Shown: positions 12,987-24,782, counted from the first letter of the stretch. The stretch: 64,000 nucleotides of DNA from Ananas comosus (GCF_001540865.1 NC_033632.1:2488727-2552726), one strand, 5' to 3'. Notes: generated by a model not told the origin, from the sequence alone. Numbers and translations are program-made.

Positions 12987-13375
12987 TGTTGTGAACTAAG
13001 TTATTCGAACTAGCACAAATTTTTATACTCTAGCATCTTGAATTTCAAAATAAATGATGTAAAATATCTTATTTTACAAACCACACAGCCGTAAAATAAT
13101 ATATTTTACCTTTTATTTTAATATTTCAAAATAAATGTTATCATGCTAAAATACTTTTATAAAAGATTTTAGAAGTTAAGGGCGGCAAAATTATGATAAT
13201 CGAAATATTTTAGCTAGAGATAGAAAGTAAGAATAAGGGTACATTTGTAGGAATATTTATGATATAATCAAATTTATTGCAGCGTATTTGTAGGAATATT
13301 TATGATATAATCAAATTTATTGCAGCGTATCGAAGTTTAGAGGGGCACGGATGAAATTGACCTTCTTGCAAACAC
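12983..13375. mobile_element. truncated Mutator-like MITE, same family as 14691-15513
   Basis: From 'gcatgttgtgaactaagtta' to 'gtttagaggggcac' and 'gaaattgacc' this matches the right half of the element at 14691-15513 in the same orientation, with scattered substitutions. The left half and left terminus are missing. It contains a perfect 43-bp tandem duplication. Confidence 0.75.
13243..13328. repeat. perfect 43-bp tandem duplication
   Basis: Unit 13243-13285 is repeated exactly at 13286-13328 ('atttgtaggaatatttatga…'). The sister element at 14691-15513 has only one copy, so the duplication happened after the two elements separated. Confidence 0.9.
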
Positions 13376-14330
13376 TTCCTTGGAGCAGGCCGGGATAGGT
13401 CCACAAATTTTTGACATGGGCCCTGAAGCGGGCCATTTGCATCAAAATTAATGCACGTCATTGTCACGTGGTGTCATGGAGCGGTTATAAGTCACCATCG
13501 CATTAAATTTTGTTACATCAACACTAGCGTTTTTTCTTGGGTAGGAGGAATAAGTTGATAGAAGTGGCTGATTCTGTGGACTTATAATTTCGACCTCAGA
13601 TACAGCAATACAAGATTTACAATCCAAATCAAATTATAATCTTATAATAAGATCCTTATCTGAAGATTTTTTTTTGATAAATTTTGTAAAAAAAAAAAAA
13701 ATTTCTAAAAGCTTTTGGATGAGGAGTTTTCAAAATCTTATCAGAATTTTCTTTTTTCTTATGGACCTAGTATTACTGATAATGCACGCCATATTAATTA
13801 GGCCAGTTGAAGTATAAGAACCACAATTTATTTTTATATTTCCAACTGAATTTACTTTTTAAAAATAAATAAACGAATTGGGCAACTTTCTCTCTCAAAG
13901 AAAAAAAAATCCACAGATTTCAGAAGGAAACCAAAGAATAATCAATTTGCGAGGGACCAAAAAGAATTAGAAAAAAAAAAAAAAGAAAGAAAATCCGAGG
14001 ATAACAAAAGGAAAATCTCCAAGATAAAGTTTATTATTATAAGCATACCTCTTGTTCCTTTTTTTTTTTATATAATACTGTATTGAAGAGAGAGATCTCA
14101 ACACACACAACACATAATTAAACACCATGCACATGAACTCGGTGAGGAGGGTGACACACCCACGCACGCGTGATAGCATAAGCATACAGCATGCACCACC
14201 ATACAACATTAATTAGTAACCATTAGTTACATATCTAATTAATTACTTAATTAGCCACGTACCTTAATATTCAACAGACGCATATATATATATAATAATT
14301 CTAATTATTATCGCGATGATTTATAATTAA

Positions 14331-14615
14331 TTAGAAGCAGCCGAGGCCTCCGATCATGACTGCGGAGACGGCGCCGCGGTCGGCGCAGAGGCACCGGATC
14401 TTCCACTCCGGCACGGGCGCGTCGGCGCCGCTGCGGCTGTCGGGCCTCGTCGTCGTCGTCGGCCAGGTCGGGATTCCAGTTCGGGCGCCCGGGCCGGCCG
14501 ACCGCTCCTTCGCTCCGCCGCCGCCGGCGACGGCTGTGGTGGCGGTGGTGGGGCCCACCTTGGCCACCGGCGGAGCCACCGTCGACTTCTTGCCACCCCC
14601 GCTCATGTTTTTCAC
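14331..14615 (-). CDS. small uncharacterised protein, 94 aa
   Basis: I do not recognise this gene. It is a GC-rich, intronless frame in very AT-rich surroundings. The protein starts MKNMSGGGKKS, is rich in Ala, Gly, Thr and Pro through residue about 68, then ends with VPEWKIRCLCADRGAVSAV and a Gly-Leu-Gly-Cys-Phe terminus. There is no signal peptide. The base composition, a minus-strand TATATAAAT box at 14682-14690 about 67 bases before the ATG, and a plausible short leader argue for a real gene. An alternative start is the Met at residue 4. Other frames over the same segment are open only because of the high GC content. Transcript evidence or homologues would decide. Confidence 0.55.
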   Translation of the reverse strand: MKNMSGGGKKSTVAPPVAKVGPTTATTAVAGGGGAKERSAGPGARTGIPTWPTTTTRPDSRSGADAPVPEWKIRCLCADRGAVSAVMIGGLGCF

Positions 14616-14681
14616 CCCAGCGATTGCTAGCGCTACAACTGCTTCCTGTTACCCCTCTATATCTATTTGCTCTATCTATCT

Positions 14682-14690
14682 ATTTATATA
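14682..14690 (-). promoter_or_regulatory. TATA box of the 94-aa gene, also a target-site duplication
   Basis: Reads TATATAAAT on the minus strand, about 67 bases upstream of the ATG at 14615, a normal TATA-to-ATG distance for a short leader. The identical 9 bases recur at 15514-15522 on the far side of the Mutator-like element. Confidence 0.65.
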
Positions 14691-15513
14691 GAGAAAATTT
14701 CATCACTGCCCTTCAAAATAAGTCTAATATCATGAATATCCCTATAAAAATTAAAATATCATAAATAATCTTTTAAAAGAGAGAAACTTTCAAAAATAAT
14801 TTTTACGCTAATTTATTATCAATTTTGAATAAACAACAAACAAAATTCCAACTTTGTCCTTATTGTCATTACCATCTTAAAATATTTAATTGACTATAAT
14901 TTTATAAACATTCTTTTAAATTTATAAATAACCTACATTTAGAAATAAGTTTTTTGTCAGTTAAAAAAATATATATAATCCTGAAAAGTTAAGCTAAAAA
15001 ATAAAAAAATCAAAAATTTTGAAAAAAATTTAGCAAAAATTTGTTTAAAGTATCAATTGACTTATTAAAATTAGGTTAAACAGTTTATTCAAAATATAAC
15101 TTAAATATATATATGCATGATGTGAATTAAGTTATTTGAACTAGCACAAATTTTTGTGCTTTGGCATCTCGAATTTTAAAATAAATAATATAAAGTATCT
15201 TATCTTAGTATCTTATTTTATAAACCACACAGCAGTAAAATGATACATTTTACTGTTCATTTTAATATTTTAAAATAAATATATCATACTAAAATACTAT
15301 TGTAAAAATTTTAGAAGTTAAGGACAAAATGGACATTTCGACCATATTTATGATAATTTAAATATTTTATCATTCTATAAAGAGATGAATAGTAAGGGTA
15401 AGGGTATATTTGAAAAATAATAAGTATTTGTAGGGATAATTGTGATATAATCAAATTTATAGGAGCATCTATGATATTTTTGAAGTTTAGAGGGGCACAA
15501 ATGAAATTGACCC
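14691..15513. mobile_element. non-autonomous Mutator-like element with 9-bp TSD
   Basis: Left end GAGAAAATTTCATCACTGCC; the right end, read inward, is GGGTCAATTTCATTTGTGCC. The inverted arms remain similar inward ('tatccctataaaaatt' against 'aatttataggagcat'). Exact 9-bp direct repeats ATTTATATA flank it at 14682-14690 and 15514-15522, the duplication length typical of Mutator-like elements. It is about 823 bp long with no coding frame. A related truncated copy lies at about 12983-13375. Confidence 0.85.
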
Positions 15514-15925
15514 ATTTATATATGTATAGCGATTGAGATTAGACTCTAGAGGGAGTATTGGGTATGGATTGGAAGTTTCCGTGAGCCATGACTACCACGT
15601 CGTCCTCATCCTCCATGAACCAAGCCACTAATGCTTGTGTCTATTTTTATTTTATTGTTTAAGTCTCAAATGGATTCTGCATTCATGACATATTTTTATT
15701 ATTATTTTAGCTAAATCTTCTAGCAAAATCTAATTGTTAGAATATGTATGTAGTGCTGTTATTGTTGCTTTTAAGTCTAGCTAAGTTTTGGCTTTGTTAT
15801 CAGGTCTCTTTTTTTTTTTTTTGAGAAAAAGGTTTTGTTATCAGGTCTCCGTCACAATATAATATAATAATTAATATTTTTAAATTTTATATATATATAT
15901 ATATAATTAGACTATTATATTATAA

Positions 15926-16110
15926 ATAGTACTAAATTATTGGTGCTATCAAATTTTTGGCCGTTGGATAAAAATATTCGATTAGGATGTTATGGTCTTG
16001 TAAGGTTTTGTGGGTGGTTGGTGAAATAGTATAATATGATAAATAAAAATAATTAAAGAAGTAAATCTAACGGCAAAAAACTTTATAGCACTAACTGCTG
16101 GTGCTTTCAG
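15926..16110. mobile_element. small MITE
   Basis: The left end 'attggtgctatcaaattttt' with 'ggccgttggat' is matched in inverse by the right end 'aacggcaaaaaactttatag' with 'cactaa'. About 185 bp, non-coding; superfamily not determined. Confidence 0.55.
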
Positions 16111-16332
16111 GCTTCGTTTGAGATTGCAGGATATTATATTACGTGCGGTAAAAAAGTATAATGAAAAAATACCTTATTTGTTTCTATACATAATATTACG
16201 TTCCGCATATCGCGATAAGTCGGTTGCGATATATTTTCTGCAGTCACCGGATAACGCAGAACCCTTTATACTTTTGTCCTAATTTCATTTTATTTAACAG
16301 CGTCAAATAGGTTTCAATACCAAACTAAGCTT
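16111..16332. mobile_element. small MITE, Tourist-like
   Basis: The left end 'aggcttcgtttgagattg' resembles the inverse of the right end ('caataccaaactaagctt'). The same terminal phrase occurs inverted near 56550-56572 ('caatctcaaacaaagcttt'). About 220 bp without a coding frame. Confidence 0.5.
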
Positions 16333-17622
16333 ATAGACGGGCTCTCTTTCTCTATATATAAATTTTATTGTTGGATCAGCTTTACAATTTTGAAACTGGC
16401 AATACATGGGCCAAGCTTGCTAAATAAGTTAATCGATGGTTTGACCGGTACATAATTATAAATTTATTAGTTTTACCGAGTTTTTATTAATCTAGTGCAT
16501 TAATCATAATCTTTTCTACCACTTCTTCACTATTCAGCTTATTTAAGCTCTTTTAAATTAAAAAATACTTTTATTTTAAAATTTATAAGAGTGCAAGGAA
16601 CGATGAGATTGGCATAACAATCTTTGCATGTTCCATCCCTAATCTGGCCAAATTTTGTCTCGAAGCAAATTTCCTACGCATAACAACACTACTAGTTCAA
16701 AACACTATTCTATCTTATTTATAAAATAATAATACATTTTAAACGACTCCAAAGTGGATTCTATTGGCCCGGTCTAGTAGACTCGGTGTAGGTTACATAT
16801 TCATTAAGCCAAGTGTCCTGTGGATAAGGTCACAAGCACTAGGGGGCACCAAAGCGCACCCTACAAAGGAAAAGGTCAAAAAAGCATTATAAAGACGATG
16901 ACGTGTTAGTTGTCGCTGGGGATTTTTTGACAAGCACAACATTAATGGCGGTGCATCCTCGGTGTAGCGCTTATATGTAACGGACGTGATGCTGACATGT
17001 GGGCCCCCACAATCCACGACCGTGATATATAGCTGTTACACAGAACGCCGGCCACACAAATTTCCTTTTTTTTTTGTCCAATGATATGGTACTACAAAAT
17101 TTGTAACTCTCATGAAAGTAAAATAATAATTAGGATGAATAATTTGATACCTACTGTTAAACCCAATTTTATATATATTAAGCTAATGATGAAAATCCAA
17201 AAAAAAAAGCTAAAATGTTTAATCTCAAAATGACCTATACTTTGAGGCGTTATTCATACATATTGTTCACCAAAGAACTCTATTTAACAAAGAAATGTTA
17301 CTCGCACATTCGACAAGTTCGTATGGTGTTTTCTTTATAGTGTTTGATAAATCATGCACAACACATAAAATTGAAAATTAATTAGTTGATATGCAACTCC
17401 CTCAATAACACTCCATTCATGGATATCACATGTACATCCTCCTACATTACATGCTAGATTCAGTAGCTCGCTATACAAAAGGTGAGTAACCCACATGTCT
17501 CCTTAAATGCATAGGAATTTTAATCTAAAGACTAGCTACTAATCACCAATATATGATATTTTACATAGATGAAATTAACATGTGTTACAACATTTGTTAA
17601 AAAAAGCAATTAGTTTCCATCA

Positions 17623-20362
17623 TCATAAACCAAATATATGATCATTGGAGCTAAAAATGGAGGTATTGAATTGCCTGGTGTTCAGATCCCCGCCGTCCAA
17701 TGCTGAGCTGAACCGGTCGAGCCACTGGGTCGGGTTTGGGTTCTCCGTCTCCTCGACCCACTCTGAGGTCATGTCGATCTCGTCGAGTGCAATGGGGTCT
17801 GCATCGGGCGGCTTTCCCTTCGATCGGAGCCTCAGGTTGTAGTGAACATAAAGGAGATCGACCAAGGTCTCTTTGTCGAGCCTATTACGCTTTTCGGAGT
17901 GGACTTGCTGAATTGTGCTCCAATTTCTCTCGAAGGTCCAAGTACTGCAAACTTGACTCAGTATCCTCACCGCCGCTCGTTGTAGGCCAGGAGCTGAATC
18001 GCCGTATTGTTCCCACCACATCCCTATCAGGATGAGAAAATTGCAATTACAATCACATTCTTTTAGGATGCTTTTCGCACCATTTGTGCTTTATGATTGA
18101 GATCTTATACATACACCTTATATAATTATCTATTTCCACAACATCCCTGCAAAATCTAAGTTTTCATACAATTGCAGTTACAATACTGCCCCGCTTAGAA
18201 AACTTCTCAAATGCGAAACCAACTTCCTCAATGAATTTGATGGCTCACCAACTTAGATAAGGGTGTGTATCAAGATTTTTACAAAAACTTGTTTTTGTAA
18301 CAGATGATTTTGTAGGGATGTATATATAAAAGACACTTTCATAGAATTTGCCTCAGCCTCAAAGTGCATAATGAAATAAAGTTCGAAACACAGAAAACGT
18401 AGTTCATTCTGAATTATAATCATCAAGTTAAATTGGATCATACCAGGAGAGGTCGTGTTTCGAGCCTCTTTTGCAAGGTTGGAACTGAACATTCCTTGCG
18501 CCTTCCTGAACACGTATAGCTGGCCTGTGATATCATGCCTAAGCTCAGGCGTTGGCAACAGCTTATCAAGAACGGCGATAAACTCCTCTTTAATAATCCC
18601 AAGAAATTTAACTTCCGGGTTGTATTGAATGCTAGGGTTTAAGTAAGCCGCAGCTGCATGAAGCGGCGAATGGAGTTGATTTTGCCACCTCCGGTCAACT
18701 ATGTCCAAAAATGTCTTGCATTTTCCTTCATCCATTATGTAGTATGTCCGTAAAGAATCCTTTACCTTAGTCATCGATTCATATATCGAGCCAATCGCCG
18801 GTTTACCCCATGAAACATCTCTTAATACTTTCAATAGCGGTTCCGAAATAGCTGCTGTTTCTTCAACTGCTCCCCAAAATTCATTATCGTCGAGAATGTC
18901 GATGATGGATATACTATGGGGCCTATTGGCATAGGGTGAAGATGAATATTCCGGACTGTTGAACATATGCTTCAGTCTCGATCTATGTTTCAAAATCGAT
19001 TGTAGAGTGAGAAAGTTAGATACCGACTTAGTGATTCCTGTGCGAACGAGTTCTTGCCCCCCAGTGAATTTTTTCATAAGATCGAGCACCCATATGTGGT
19101 TATAAACGAATCTCGTAATTGCTTGCGCTTGTAAAATACATCGACTCACCCAATCGATTTTTGAGAAGTCTTCCAGGATCAAATTCACGCAATGAGAAGC
19201 ACAAGGAGACCAAAAAATGCTATTGTAATTTTGCGTAATTTGGCTCCCTACATTTGTGTAATTTAGGGCATTGTCAATGATAATCTGCACGACATTTTCG
19301 GGGCCGAAATCTTGAATAACCGAATCGAATAAATCATAAAGGCATTTGGTGTTTCGAAAGTATGCAGATGCATCGACCGACTTGTGGAAAAAAGTACCTA
19401 GCGGAGATGATACAAAGAAATTGATTAGGGCTTTTGATTTATTGTCGGTCCATGTATCGGCTAATATTGTACAACCAGTCGTGGCCCAATCTTTTTCAAT
19501 CTCTTTTATTTGTACTGTGACTTCCGATTTCAGCTTTTGCAACCAGCTAGTTTTAAGTGCTTCCACCGACGGGCCCCTAAATCCCGGGCCGCCAATCGCT
19601 TCCAGCATAAGCTGATACGAGTTAGAGTGTGCAATATTAAAATCCAACTTGTTTTCAAAGAAGAATTCGGCTATACATCTCTCTACGTCCAACGGAGACT
19701 GAGGCACCCTGGCTGTTGAACATGCCAAAAGTGCTTTTGCTAACGGAGGTGTGGATTCTACTGGGGGAAGAAGCGATTTTGGATTGGTAACAACATCTGG
19801 TGATTTGGCTTCTGATAGCCGCTGCCTCTTGGCAATTGAGGCTTCTTTGTTCTCTTCTTTCATAGCTATAATCGCTTTTACCCTATCAGTGACCTCATCC
19901 CTGACTTTGCTACAAGGGTGAACACCTTTACTTGGTAGTCGAGACAAATGGAACTTCAATCTACTTATTCCGCCATTTAATACTTTCTGACAAAATTTGC
20001 ATCTAACTTTGTTCCCGTCCATTTTCTCACAGTATTCCCAACAAACATCTTTTTCTCGAACCACTGAAGTAGGAGGAACAAGATCAATAATTTACAACTA
20101 AAAGATTGGAGTTAATGGCGTCTGATTTGATTCTTCAATGATGGCATACAAAGGTTAAATGCAAAAGTAGCAACATGTAATACTTGTTTACCAAATATTT
20201 GGTTATAAGTTGATTAGTTGCAAGAAGTTTCAAGTATTCCAAAGGAAATAACATAAATAAAGCAGTAGATATAAACCGAAACCACTTACTGATGATGTTG
20301 GAATTCACTCCAAAAGGCCACCTGCAGAAGTTCAACCCCTGGTTTCTTTGATCATACAGAAC
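17623..20362 (-). CDS. BED-finger / DUF659 / hAT-dimerisation protein (probably co-opted transposase)
   Basis: CDS exons on the minus strand: the single base 20290 (the A of ATG, at the end of a leader exon 20290-20362), 18444-20063 and 17623-18023. This gives 2022 nt and 673 residues with GT/AG junctions. It starts MVREKDVCWEYCEK, the form known for this plant family. BED-type zinc finger at about residues 10-55 (C22, C25, H39, then His/Cys near 49-51), basic KRQR at about 79, a DUF659 transposase core at about 150-310 (ILADTWTDNKSKALINF) and a C-terminal hAT dimerisation segment at about 540-605 (WWEQYGDSAPGLQRAAVRIL, then ERNWS). No terminal inverted repeats or 8-bp duplications are seen around it, and it has introns and an untranslated leader, all typical of domesticated hAT genes rather than a mobile copy. 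Role unknown; DNA binding in the nucleus is inferred. A further leader exon probably lies near 21607-21700, with a donor at its left edge (GAAAG|GTCCG on the minus strand). Confidence 0.85.
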
Positions 20363-21067
20363 CTGAGGAAAAATAAAAGCCAAAAACATACTATAAACAA
20401 TGTTACACATGCACTAAAATTATCCAATCTTACAACAGAGTACACTAACTAAAGCAGTTAAATTTTCCGTGTAGTATCCCAAAATTATGCTGCATGTTTT
20501 AGCACCATTTACCACTCTTTGAGCCTCATCTGCATTTACTCCACTTCACTTGATGTAACGAGAAACAGATCGAAGCAGCAACATATTAAATTTGAGCTAA
20601 GAACAATAAAATCCTATCTTAAAGTAACCTTCATTTCCTTGTAGGTAACACAGCTTAAAAGCAGTTGTACAAAGTGATTATTCACACATCCCTCTATCAA
20701 AACTGTGTCACTAATTGTTCAATTATAAATGGTTTAATTACCAATTATGGTTCTACACTAGAATCTATAATATCTATGTTTGGGCTCGCGCCTTCTTAAC
20801 AACCCTAGATGCGAAACTAAATAAACTTGTGGAGTTTCTCTCTGAGGAAACGACAAATTAGCTGTAGGAACTTCCTTTTTTTGTTGCCGTATGAAACAAT
20901 GATTTTTCTCTGAAAAGTTTGCGCTGCTACAAAAAGATTTTTAAGTGTACTTCTTTTAACAAATCATGCTATAATGATCTTCCAATGTATGGGTTTAACA
21001 ATCAACAAAATTAGGAAACAAAAAAAAAGAAAAAGAAAAGAAAACACACATTTACAACAATTGCCTT

Positions 21068-21111
<44 letters not shown>

Positions 21112-22300
21112 AGCTAATAAGCGTAAAAGAAATAAGCATTAAGCTCCACAAATCTCCAAATAAGTAAACCTCACTTAAAAAAAAAAACAAATTTGACACC
21201 TAAATCCTCTACAAACCCCGCCATTCCCACAGAAACCACTCGAGATTACGCAAAAGTTTGAGTCCTTTTTCTCCAAAATCGGATCTTCTCCTCGTGAGGA
21301 GCCATTATTACAAACCAAATCAAAAGTATATGGAAACAATCCGCCTCGCGTTCCTTCAATCACCATTAACTCCGAGTAGAAAAAACTTTTTAAAAAACAA
21401 AATCGCTAAATTTCACAATTAAATCCTCTCTTAAACCACAGTAATCAGCTCAAATTATCCAAAAGTTGAGTGCTTTTCCCCCAAACTGTAAAAGCGAATC
21501 AAAGTTGATGAAACAGTTAACCTCCTCTTCCTCTAATTGCAGCTAAATTATAGGAGCAATATGAAAATATCGCTAAAGAGAGAAATAAGAGGAAAGAGAA
21601 GCGGACCTTTCAGAGCGCGAGCATTATAAAACTAGGAGGGATTAGGGTTTTCGAATTCTCGGAGGGGTCGGAGACGGGATCGAAGAAGAGAACGCCCCGA
21701 TTTATCGCCAAATTCGACAAAATCCTTGAAAATTTCGGAGATTATTCGGCGATTAATTAGGATAAATATCGCGAGATGAGATCTCGCAGCTTTTTCAGTT
21801 TTATTTCTAGGGTTTCTCTTCGCCGCACTAATTTCCTCAGAATCGGAAATGGTGCCTTTTCTCGGGGTTCGACGTTTTTCCATTTACGCCCTCACAATTA
21901 CACATATTTGCATACAGCTCAACGGTATTTACACATCCAAATTACATGTTCGGACACAATGTTTACAAAAATATATGTCTACTTTGAAGGGCATATACGC
22001 AAAAAGGGCGTGAGCGATGATGATAACTCGGCGAGATAACGAGACACGTGTACGGTCGATGAGATGTGCGGTACAGTATTTGGCGACTAATTCACGATTC
22101 CACTGCAACTTCGACCAGAGCAAAACGCGGGCTCTCTTAACCCGGCCCGTCTCGGCCCAATCTATTTTAAACAGCTTATTCAGCTCTGGCCCGGTCCAAA
22201 CTTACCGGGCTGATCAGCTGGAAATTATTAAGAAAATAAATAAAGCTGAGACCGTGAAGTAGAGCGGTCGCAACGCGCACGACACTTTAGTCTCAGCTTA
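20363..22300. other. leader introns and promoter of the hAT-family gene
   Basis: Contains a CT microsatellite (21071-21108) in the presumed first intron. A probable first non-coding exon near 21607-21700 ends in a donor-like GAAAG/GTCCG on the minus strand and has a telo-box-like 'attagggtttt' at about 21645. Upstream lies GC-richer promoter-like DNA to about 22300 with GGCCCG/GGCCCA motifs. Open frames here look fortuitous. Confidence 0.45.
21071..21108. repeat. (CT)19 microsatellite
   Basis: Uninterrupted CT run in the presumed first intron of the hAT-family gene. Confidence 0.95.
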
Positions 22301-22952
22301 GAATTCAGAGACCTGAGAAGTATATCTCTCAGTCACAAACGCGCTCAGGGTTACTGTCGAGAGCTCACATGCGGTGCGAACTCGCAAATTCGTCGGTAGC
22401 GGAGGCGAAGTCGAGATCAGCTATGTTTGCAGATCTCGCAACTCCACCACACTCCTACTCAAATTGACCAAACACGCCCTAAATATCGTGATTCAGTTCA
22501 AACTTTGTAGAGGATCAAAGAAGATACGTCAAAATGACTTCGCCAGATTATAAGTCCACCTTGTTGACTGGATTGTTGATCCTTTTGCAGATAGAAAATT
22601 GTCAACATTTACTCTTTTAGAAAATTGTTTTTATAAAAATAATATTATTTTCTAGAGTTTTCGTTTTCAAATTAGAAAAAGAAAAGCAGAAACATTAATT
22701 TTGCATGAAATCTGTAAATAAAATTTAAAAAATATTTTTTTTTCAAACCAAACAAAAAATATAAAAGATAATGCTATATACTGTTGAGTATAATAAAAGT
22801 GAGTTGTGGATAGTAAATATAGATATTAATAAAAAAAAAAGTTTATTACGCAAATCTCTCAAAATATTATATATCCGAGAAGGTCATGCATTAAAAAAAT
22901 TAATGTGTTGCTTTTAAAAATATGTTGGTAAAACAAAAATTTTCTCTACATA

Positions 22953-23373
22953 GAAAAAACTTCAAAAACCACCATATGGTTTCACACTTTCTTATTTTAG
23001 TACCATGTGTTTTAAAGTGTATCAAGTTAGTACCATGTGGTTTTGCACTTTCTCATTTTAGTATTCTGTGATTTAAAGTGTATCAAGTTAGTACTTTGTG
23101 GTTTTATTTTTATATCAAGTTAGTATTCTGTAGTTTTATTTTTGTATCAAGTTGGTGCCTTATGGTTTTATTTTTTTCTTAATAAAATGTTAAACCATAT
23201 GATACTAAAGTGAGAAAATACGAAACCACAAAGTACTAACTTGATACATTTTAAACCACATGGTACTAAAGTGAGAAAACGTAAAATCACAGGTACTAAC
23301 TTGATACATTTTAAATTACAGTATATTAAAATAAAAAAATGCGAAACTACAATGAGATATTTGAAGTTTTTCC
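22953..23373. mobile_element. foldback element, 'acttcaaa' family, copy 2
   Basis: Begins 'gaaaaaacttcaaaaacc' and ends 'gagatatttgaagtttttcc'. Both arms are built of repeated phrases alternating 'actttctcattttagta' and 'aaagtgtatcaagttagta'. The arms fold on each other and are non-coding. Confidence 0.8.
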
Positions 23374-23933
23374 TATATAATAAGTATCCACACATCATCA
23401 CATGTAAATATCATCACCAATAAATATCATCTGTTCATTAATTCAGTGAATCAACCATGATCATTATCACCATCACACCAAATAAATTCGACTAATAATT
23501 CCACGGGCCCAACACAGAAATAATAAGGGGACCGAGTCCACCTAATCCCAAGCCGAACACATCGATCACATCAATCACATCACTTTATGGTTGTCCCGAA
23601 TCTAGATGCAAGTACTATCCCTATCTAGCTACGTTGACAAGGACTCATCCGACGGCCAAAACTTCGTTGGGTCTCGTCTCTCCGCGAATAAATTTGATAA
23701 CGTGACACAATCGCCTACTGCGGGATAAAATTACACAGCGACTCCCTGCAACATTCTAATATCACAAATCCGTACATAACCTTTTTGTTTAAGCTTTGTT
23801 TGCTTCTCCATAAAACTATGAAAAAAAAAAATTTGGTGTAAAAAAAAATTCGAAATTTTTTTTTAACGTTCATTAGTATTTAATTTATAAAAAAAAAAAA
23901 ATTAAGTTACGGTTATTTGGTTGAAAAAAAATA

Positions 23934-24367
23934 GGAAAAACTTCAAAAACCACCTATGTGGTTTCACACTTTTTCATTTTAGTACCCTGTGGTTTAAAGT
24001 ATATCAAGTTAGTACCCTGTGGTTTCTCACTTTATCACTTTAGTACCATGTGGTTTAAAGTGTATCAAATTAGTACCCGGTGGTTTTGTACTTTATCACT
24101 TTAGTACCCTGTCGTTTCACACTTTATCACTTTAGTACCCTATAGTTTAAAAAACCACAGGGTACTAATTTGATACAAAATCAAAATCACAGAGTACTAA
24201 AGTGATAAAATGCAAAACCACAGGGTACTAACTTGATACACTTTAAACCACAGGGTACTAAAGTGATAAAGTGAGAAACCACAAGGTACTAACTTGATAC
24301 ATTTTAAACCACAGGGTACTAAAGTGAAAAAAATTAAAACCACAAGGGGGTTTTTTGAAGTTTTCCC
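23934..24367. mobile_element. foldback element, 'acttcaaa' family, copy 3
   Basis: Begins 'ggaaaaacttcaaaaacc' and ends 'ggttttttgaagttttccc'. The least degraded copy, with near-consensus units 'tagtaccctgtggttt' in the left arm and 'aaaccacagggtacta' in the right arm. Confidence 0.85.
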
Positions 24368-24410
24368 AAAAAAATATATATATTTATTCTTATTATATGT
24401 ATTTTATATT

Positions 24411-24782
24411 AGAAAAAACTTTAAAAAACTCCCTGTATTTTCATATTTTTTCATTTTAATGCCCTGTCGTTTAAAGTGTATCAAGTTAGTATCCTGCGAT
24501 TTCGCACTTTCTCACTTTATTACTCTGTGGTTTAAAGTGAATCAAGTCAGTACTCTGTGATTTTTTTTTTTTATCAAGTTAGTACTCTATGATTTTATTT
24601 TTGTATCAAGTTAGTATCTTGTGATTTTTAAACCACAGGGCACTAACTTGATACACTTTAAACCATAGGTTACTAAAGTAAAAAAGTGGAAAACCACAAG
24701 GTACTAACTTGATACACTTTAAACCATAAGGTACTAAAGTGAGAAAAAGTGAAACCACAATGAGGTATTTGAAAATTTTCCT
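24411..24782. mobile_element. foldback element, 'acttcaaa' family, copy 4
   Basis: Starts only about 45 bp after copy 3, with 'agaaaaaactttaaaaaact' and ends 'gaggtatttgaaaattttcc'. Same internal units as copies 2 and 3. Confidence 0.75.

Larger units (their letters stand above)
12403..14330. other. spacer with repeats upstream of UBA gene
   Basis: The first 300 bases are the likely promoter of the UBA gene and include repeated GGCCGGGCC blocks around 12628-12652. The remainder holds two TA runs that frame a palindrome (12891-12946), a truncated Mutator-like repeat (about 12983-13375), and AT-rich DNA with poly(A) and poly(T) runs. No gene is seen. Confidence 0.6.
15523..17622. other. spacer between small gene and hAT-family gene
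   Basis: The first few hundred bases should be the original upstream promoter of the 94-aa gene, now displaced by the Mutator-like insertion. Small inverted-repeat elements follow at about 15926-16112 and 16111-16332. A GC-richer patch at about 16780-17050 (with 'accgtgatatata') is weakly similar to 26730-26830. The minus-strand 3' flank of the hAT-family gene is at the right. No gene is seen. Confidence 0.5.

Noticed and set aside
22953..24782. CRISPR-like array, because of regular repeated phrases
   Set aside because: Repeats are inverted about a centre and diverged, with no unique spacers, and the DNA is from a plant nuclear genome.
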